Source: Bacteroidota bacterium (GTDB taxonomy: Bacteria > Bacteroidota > Bacteroidia > NS11-12g > UBA955). Taken from it: a stretch of DNA of 27,547 bases. Positions 25,327 to 27,547 of this stretch are shown one piece after another; positions within the stretch are counted from its first letter, which is position 1, and every line of letters begins with the position of its first letter. The translations under genes and the position numbers were made by a program. The stretch lies in NCBI GenBank assembly GCA_005788145.1, contig SXYY01000149.1, forward strand, positions 1-27,547. Reading direction: 5' to 3'. The notes below the pieces were generated by a model that worked only from the letters and a program-made list of their open reading frames with translations, had not been told where the DNA came from and did no database searches.

Positions 25327-26175
25327 ATGAATAACCAGCCGCTTCAAGTGAGTGTTCGAGAGGTTATTGCCTCAAAAAACGCCAATTTGCTGCGCTGGAT
25401 ACCCGAATTTTTGTTGCGATGGTTTGAACGATTTGTTCATCAAGACGAATTAAACCGCGTGCTTAAAAAATATCATGGTTTTGACGGTAGGGAATTTGCA
25501 GTAAAAGCCATTGAGGAAATGGGATGCACCGTCCAATGCAATTTTGCGGATCGCATACCCAAGGAAGGTCCCACCGTTTTTGTGGCCAACCACCCAATGG
25601 CAGGTATGGACGCCTTGTCGTTATTTGCCTCAGTGGGTAAAATGCGAGATGAACTTCACATCATTGCCAACGATGTACTCGCAAACATCCCTCAATTCAA
25701 GGGTTATTTTATCCCTGTGAACAAATTTGGCAAATCGGCCAAGGATTCTATGATTCGCGTTGATGAGGCTTATGCAATCAAAAAGGCGATGATCGTTTTT
25801 CCATCGGGTTTGTGCTCAAGAAAAATCAATGGGGAAATCGTTGACTTGGAATGGCAGAAGAGTTTTCTGGCCAAGGCAATCCAATATGATTACAACATAG
25901 TACCTGTTCACATCAATGGGAAGAACTCAAACCGTTTTTATAGAATCGCCAATTGGCGCAAATTCTTGGGTATCAAGTTCAATATAGAAATGATGACTTT
26001 GGCAGATGAGTTGTTCAAGCAAAAAGGCCAAACCATCACCTTGACTTTCGGCCATCCCATACCCGCCAACATGTTCAATAAAAAACGGACTTTTGAGGAT
26101 GCACAGCGCATCAAAAAATTCGTTTACCAATTGGCAGAGCAACCAGAAGCCACCTTTACCCTTTCCGGGTCTTAG
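25327..26175 (+). CDS. glsA: GlsA-like lysolipid O-acyltransferase (glycine lipid synthesis)
   Basis: A 282-residue PlsC-superfamily acyltransferase, probably on the inner face of the cytoplasmic membrane. The acceptor/catalytic block is FVANHPMAGMDAL with His89 and Asp95; five residues separate them where PlsC has four. A second block VFPSGLCSRK (157-166) replaces the usual FPEGTRS. I chose ATG at 25327, seven bases after the mutase stop; an open frame from 25279 lies inside the mutase. The next gene is an OlsB/GlsB-type N-acyltransferase, and this pair makes glycine lipids in Bacteroides: GlsB adds the amide-linked chain and GlsA the ester-linked one. The assignment rests on motifs and pairing; a general lysophospholipid acyltransferase is the alternative. 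Confidence 0.75.
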   Translation: MNNQPLQVSVREVIASKNANLLRWIPEFLLRWFERFVHQDELNRVLKKYHGFDGREFAVKAIEEMGCTVQCNFADRIPKEGPTVFVANHPMAGMDALSLFASVGKMRDELHIIANDVLANIPQFKGYFIPVNKFGKSAKDSMIRVDEAYAIKKAMIVFPSGLCSRKINGEIVDLEWQKSFLAKAIQYDYNIVPVHINGKNSNRFYRIANWRKFLGIKFNIEMMTLADELFKQKGQTITLTFGHPIPANMFNKKRTFEDAQRIKKFVYQLAEQPEATFTLSGS

Positions 26176-26206
26176 GGATTCTACAAAATTTCCTTAAATT
26201 TACGCC

Positions 26207-27169
26207 ATGAGCCCTCAAGCCATGTTTGAAAATATCATTGACCCCATTGACAGAGAGACGCTGAAAAGAGAGCTTACTCAGGATATATTTATACGTCCCA
26301 CCAATAATGCATCGAACGAAATCTACATTTTCAAAGGGGATGAAAAGCCCAATTTAATGAAAGAAGTAGGTCGGTTGAGAGAAGTTTCTTTCCGCGCGGC
26401 AGGCGGTGGTACCGGCAAGCCATTGGATGTGGACGAGTTTGACTCAGGGCCCTACTCCTACAGCCAACTAATCGTATGGGACCCAAGTGAAAATGCCATT
26501 GTGGGCGGTTACCGCGTTGTACTTTGCAAGGATACTCAAGACACTGAAGGCAATTTCCATTTGTCCACAACCGAGATTTTTCAGTTCTCTGAAAGGCTCA
26601 AAAGAGACTATTTCCCTTATGCGATAGAATTGGGGCGCAGTTTTGTTCAGCCAGAATTTCAACCCAGCGTTGGCAGTCGAAAGGGCTTATTTTCGTTGGA
26701 TAATTTGTGGGATGGGCTTGGTGCGCTGGTGGTAATGCACCCCGAGATGAAATATTTCTTTGGAAAAATAACCATGTACACCGATTTCAATCGCGAAGCA
26801 AGGGATACGATTTTGCGTTTCATGCATCATTATTTCCCCGATCCAGATGGCCTTGCAATCGTTGATTCACCTGTTGTACTTGAATATGAATGCAAGGATT
26901 TCATGGAAAAACTTCAAGGATTGGATTATAAGGATGGACATAAACTATTGAATACCACAGTGCGTGATTTGGGTGAAAACATCCCGCCCTTGTTTAATAA
27001 CTACATGAACTTGAGTCCCACCATGCGGACATTTGGAACCACAACCAATTCGCATTTTGGCGATGTCGAAGAAACAGGCATCATGGTAACCATACAAGAT
27101 ATCTACGACCAAAAAAAGGATCGTTATGTATTGCCCTATTTGGAATATTTGAAATCCAAAAACAAATAA
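26207..27169 (+). CDS. glsB: GlsB-like N-acyltransferase (GNAT fold, glycine lipid synthesis)
   Basis: A 320-residue protein of the OlsB/GlsB 'hemolysin-like' GNAT group (Acetyltransf_5), which transfers a 3-hydroxyacyl chain from acyl carrier protein to an amino acid. The family signature LREVSFRAAGGGTGKPLDVDEFD lies at about 58-80, followed by IVWDPSENAIVGGYRVV and a YAIELGRSFVQPEFQ segment typical of the acyl-donor site. It is 31 bases downstream of the GlsA-like gene and converges on a protease gene. A TAAATTTA just before the ATG is a one-mismatch -7 element, so it may also have its own promoter. Glycine as acceptor is inferred from phylum and pairing; ornithine or another amino acid is possible. 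Confidence 0.75.
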   Translation: MSPQAMFENIIDPIDRETLKRELTQDIFIRPTNNASNEIYIFKGDEKPNLMKEVGRLREVSFRAAGGGTGKPLDVDEFDSGPYSYSQLIVWDPSENAIVGGYRVVLCKDTQDTEGNFHLSTTEIFQFSERLKRDYFPYAIELGRSFVQPEFQPSVGSRKGLFSLDNLWDGLGALVVMHPEMKYFFGKITMYTDFNREARDTILRFMHHYFPDPDGLAIVDSPVVLEYECKDFMEKLQGLDYKDGHKLLNTTVRDLGENIPPLFNNYMNLSPTMRTFGTTTNSHFGDVEETGIMVTIQDIYDQKKDRYVLPYLEYLKSKNK

Positions 27170-27180
27170 ATCTGGGCCAA

Positions 27181-27547
27181 TTACCGAAATACAGAAAATC
27201 TAGATACCACCCGCTCTTGGTTGATGATTTGTCCGTAATAGATTCCTTGAGGTTGGTCGCTTAAAGCGATACGACTCCCCTCGCCTGTTTTACCACTACA
27301 AATGAGCTGTCCCAACGAATTGTAAATCCAAACATCACAAACCCAATCGGGGGTTTGGTAATTGGTCACGGTGAGATCACCATTCTCATTCACAAAATGC
27401 AACCAGCCAGACTTGAAGCTGTTTAGATTCTTGGAATTGGCATACTTGTCAATGATTTTCAAGGTTTCATAAGCATCGACTTTGCCATAGCCCGAGTTGC
27501 TGTTTGAGTCGGCTGTTGTGTATTGATCCTTTCTGGCGGTTAACCTC
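27181..27547 (-). CDS. C-terminal end of subtilisin-like (S8) protease with T9SS type A tail
   Basis: The frame is open from the window edge to the TAA at 27181, 121 residues. The first visible part (DSNSGYGKVDAYETLK) is the typical last helix of a subtilase catalytic domain, where GYGxVDAYxAL follows the serine. The last 70 residues are a T9SS type A sorting domain (Por_Secre_tail): VWIYNSLGQLICSGK, then QGIYYGQII and RFSVFR. The catalytic triad lies outside the window. The protein is therefore probably a protease secreted through the outer membrane with its tail removed on export. It converges on the GlsB-like gene with 11 bases between stops and no visible hairpin. Confidence 0.8.
   Translation of the reverse strand, partial: RLTARKDQYTTADSNSNSGYGKVDAYETLKIIDKYANSKNLNSFKSGWLHFVNENGDLTVTNYQTPDWVCDVWIYNSLGQLICSGKTGEGSRIALSDQPQGIYYGQIINQERVVSRFSVFR

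Overview
The window looks like chromosome of an aerobic member of the Bacteroidota. Two genes encode proteins with type IX secretion system (T9SS) sorting domains. One is type B, the 'gliding motility-associated' C-terminal domain, at the left end. The other is type A, at the right end. A TonB-dependent receptor is paired with a DUF4249 lipoprotein, several lipoproteins have relaxed lipoboxes, and the putative -7 promoter elements read TAnnTTTG. Genus or family cannot be fixed from the sequence. Almost all the DNA is coding, and no gene-free stretch exceeds 300 bases. I saw no tRNA, rRNA, CRISPR array, insertion sequence or phage gene.

Region 1 (1-7857, minus strand) is a tight run of seven genes, each within 17 bases of the next, read leftwards from one good promoter at 7827-7857. 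In transcription order it encodes two lipoproteins with DUF1549/DUF4214-like repeats, a DUF1501-type protein, a PSCyt1-like cytochrome lipoprotein with a CxxxxCH site, a small lipoprotein, a very large CUB/Ig-like/PKD surface protein with a T9SS type B tail, and a gene cut by the window edge. The combination resembles the planctomycete PSCyt1-PSCyt2-PSD1 plus DUF1501 pairing, split into small genes and joined to a secreted adhesin. It is the best candidate here for an undescribed system.

Region 2 (7928-13170) holds homogentisate 1,2-dioxygenase on the plus strand, then gyrA overlapping a secreted TPR protein gene on the minus strand. Hairpin terminators follow the TPR gene and the next gene upstream.

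Region 3 (13171-22622, minus strand) holds a two-domain M16 metallopeptidase with its own promoter. It is preceded by a co-directional, closely spaced folB / TonB receptor / DUF4249 lipoprotein / uvrA cluster.

Region 4 (22687-27169, plus strand) is a run of glutaryl-CoA dehydrogenase, phosphoglucomutase/phosphomannomutase, and two acyltransferases. These two look like the GlsA and GlsB enzymes that make glycine lipids in Bacteroidota. The window closes with the C-terminal end of a convergent subtilisin-like protease carrying a T9SS type A tail.

Catabolic enzymes for tyrosine (homogentisate) and lysine/tryptophan (glutaryl-CoA) suggest amino-acid respiration, which fits a protease- and T9SS-equipped heterotroph.
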